From Rubrobacter sp. (GTDB taxonomy: Bacteria; Actinomycetota; Rubrobacteria; Rubrobacterales; Rubrobacteraceae): a stretch of DNA of 12,608 nucleotides. Below are positions 12,085-12,608 of the stretch, piece by piece. The notes beneath the pieces are model-generated. The model made no database searches and was not told the DNA's origin. It saw only the letters and a list, made by a program, of their open reading frames with translations. Location of the stretch: contig JADDPU010000146.1 in the NCBI GenBank assembly GCA_016781725.1, forward strand, positions 1,172-13,779. The letters run 5' to 3'. The translations under genes and the position numbers were made by a program. Numbering within the stretch: the stretch's first letter is position 1; each line of letters opens with the position of its first letter.

Positions 12085-12608
12085 TCAGGCGTTCTCGTCG
12101 CTCTGGCCCTCGTCGCGGGCCAGGCGATGGACGTTCGGTTTACGGTCCTCCTCGGGGACCTTCTCGCCCTCGTCCTTGCCGCCGGGGATGTGCCACTCGA
12201 TCACCTGGTTCATCTCGGCGCCTACGAGCATGATCAGGGCCGAGTAGTAGATGTAGAGCATCAGGATGATCACACCCGCCAGGGAGCCGTAGGTCGCGCT
12301 GTAGGACCCGAAGTTGCCGACGTAGAACGAGAAGAGCAGAGAGAAGATTAGCCAGAAGACGAAGGCGAGCACGGCGCCTGGGCTGATCCAGGAAAATTTC
12401 TGCTTGGCTGCCGGGGCGAAGTAGTAGATCAGGGCGAACGTGAAGAGCACGATGCAGGCCACTATCGGCCACTGCACGATGCTCCAGACGGTCTGGAAGA
12501 CGCTACCGAGCCCGATCGCCCCCGCCAGACCGCCGCCGACCGAGCCGCCGAAGATGACGATCCCGAAGGCGCCGAGCATGAGGATGATGACCGCGAGCGA
12601 CATAAAGA
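12085..12608 (-). CDS. YihY/BrkB-family membrane protein, C-terminal part (runs off window)
   Basis: About 174 C-terminal residues are visible; the frame stays open to the window edge, so the ATG at 12603 is probably internal. The family is usually about 270-320 residues with six helices. Visible hallmarks are a helix VACIVLFTFALIYYFAP, the family signature KQKFSWISPGAVLAFVFWL, FSFYVGNFGSYSATYGSLAG, and LMLYIYYSALIMLVGAEMNQ. A charged cytoplasmic tail of about 40 residues follows (EWHIPGGKDEGEKVPEED to the end). The family was once linked to RNase BN and to virulence (BrkB), but its actual function is unsettled. It is probably an inner-membrane protein. It is upstream of the DUF429 gene in the same direction with a 27-base gap, suggesting one operon. 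Confidence 0.88.
   Translation of the reverse strand, partial: FMSLAVIILMLGAFGIVIFGGSVGGGLAGAIGLGSVFQTVWSIVQWPIVACIVLFTFALIYYFAPAAKQKFSWISPGAVLAFVFWLIFSLLFSFYVGNFGSYSATYGSLAGVIILMLYIYYSALIMLVGAEMNQVIEWHIPGGKDEGEKVPEEDRKPNVHRLARDEGQSDENA

Overview
The window is high-GC DNA with dense, mostly short-spaced genes, frequent GTG/TTG starts and strong G/C bias at third codon positions. Together with the gene families present (UbiB-like protein, SufU-type scaffold, DUF429, BrkB/YihY, minor pilins) this suggests an actinobacterium of the Rubrobacter type or a close relative. The taxon is an inference; no rRNA or other marker is present. No tRNA, CRISPR array, insertion sequence or phage gene was recognised.

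Layout: (1) 1-168, the C-terminal end of a secreted-looking Ser/Ala-rich protein on +, convergent with (2) 249-1835 on -, a UbiB/AarF-fold protein that has lost most kinase residues. (3) 1959-2339 +, glyoxalase I with all four metal ligands. (4) 2403-4411 +, an overlapping four-gene cassette of minor type IV pilin/pseudopilin genes (GspH-, GspI/PilV-, GspJ/PilW- and GspK/PilX-like), followed by a small membrane protein at 4463-4894. (5) 5001-5477 -, a SufU/IscU-type Fe-S scaffold, divergent from (6) an EamA transporter at 5632-6564 +. (7) 6592-7674 +, the ATPase YchF, followed after 9 bases by (8) 7684-8313 +, a GrdB/PrdB-like reductase gene read through an in-frame TGA at 8077-8079. (9) 8469-9161 +, a membrane protein with an HxxEH motif, then (10) 9238-10614 +, an FAD disulfide oxidoreductase ending in a large palindrome. 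(11) A - strand operon enters from the right edge: BrkB/YihY (partial), DUF429, and an RSH-type HD hydrolase ending at 10640.

The most notable item is gene 8. The TGA falls where a redox CxxC cysteine would be expected (U-P-L-C-H), the reading frame continues for 77 more family-like codons to a TAG, and a stem-loop with a GUC apical loop lies 18 bases after the TGA, within one base of the register of the E. coli fdhF SECIS. I interpret this as a selenoprotein that standard gene callers would truncate. The alternative is a TGC-to-TGA nonsense mutation or sequencing error.

Other points of interest are the degenerate UbiB pseudokinase, the disulfide-bearing minor-pilin cassette coupled by GTGA overlaps, two likely leaderless promoters, a 7-bp-periodic CTGA/TCAG repeat region between the selenoprotein gene and the next gene, and an inverted repeat that could mask the start of the Fe-S scaffold gene. 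Operon and start-site statements are inferences from spacing and visible ribosome-binding sites.
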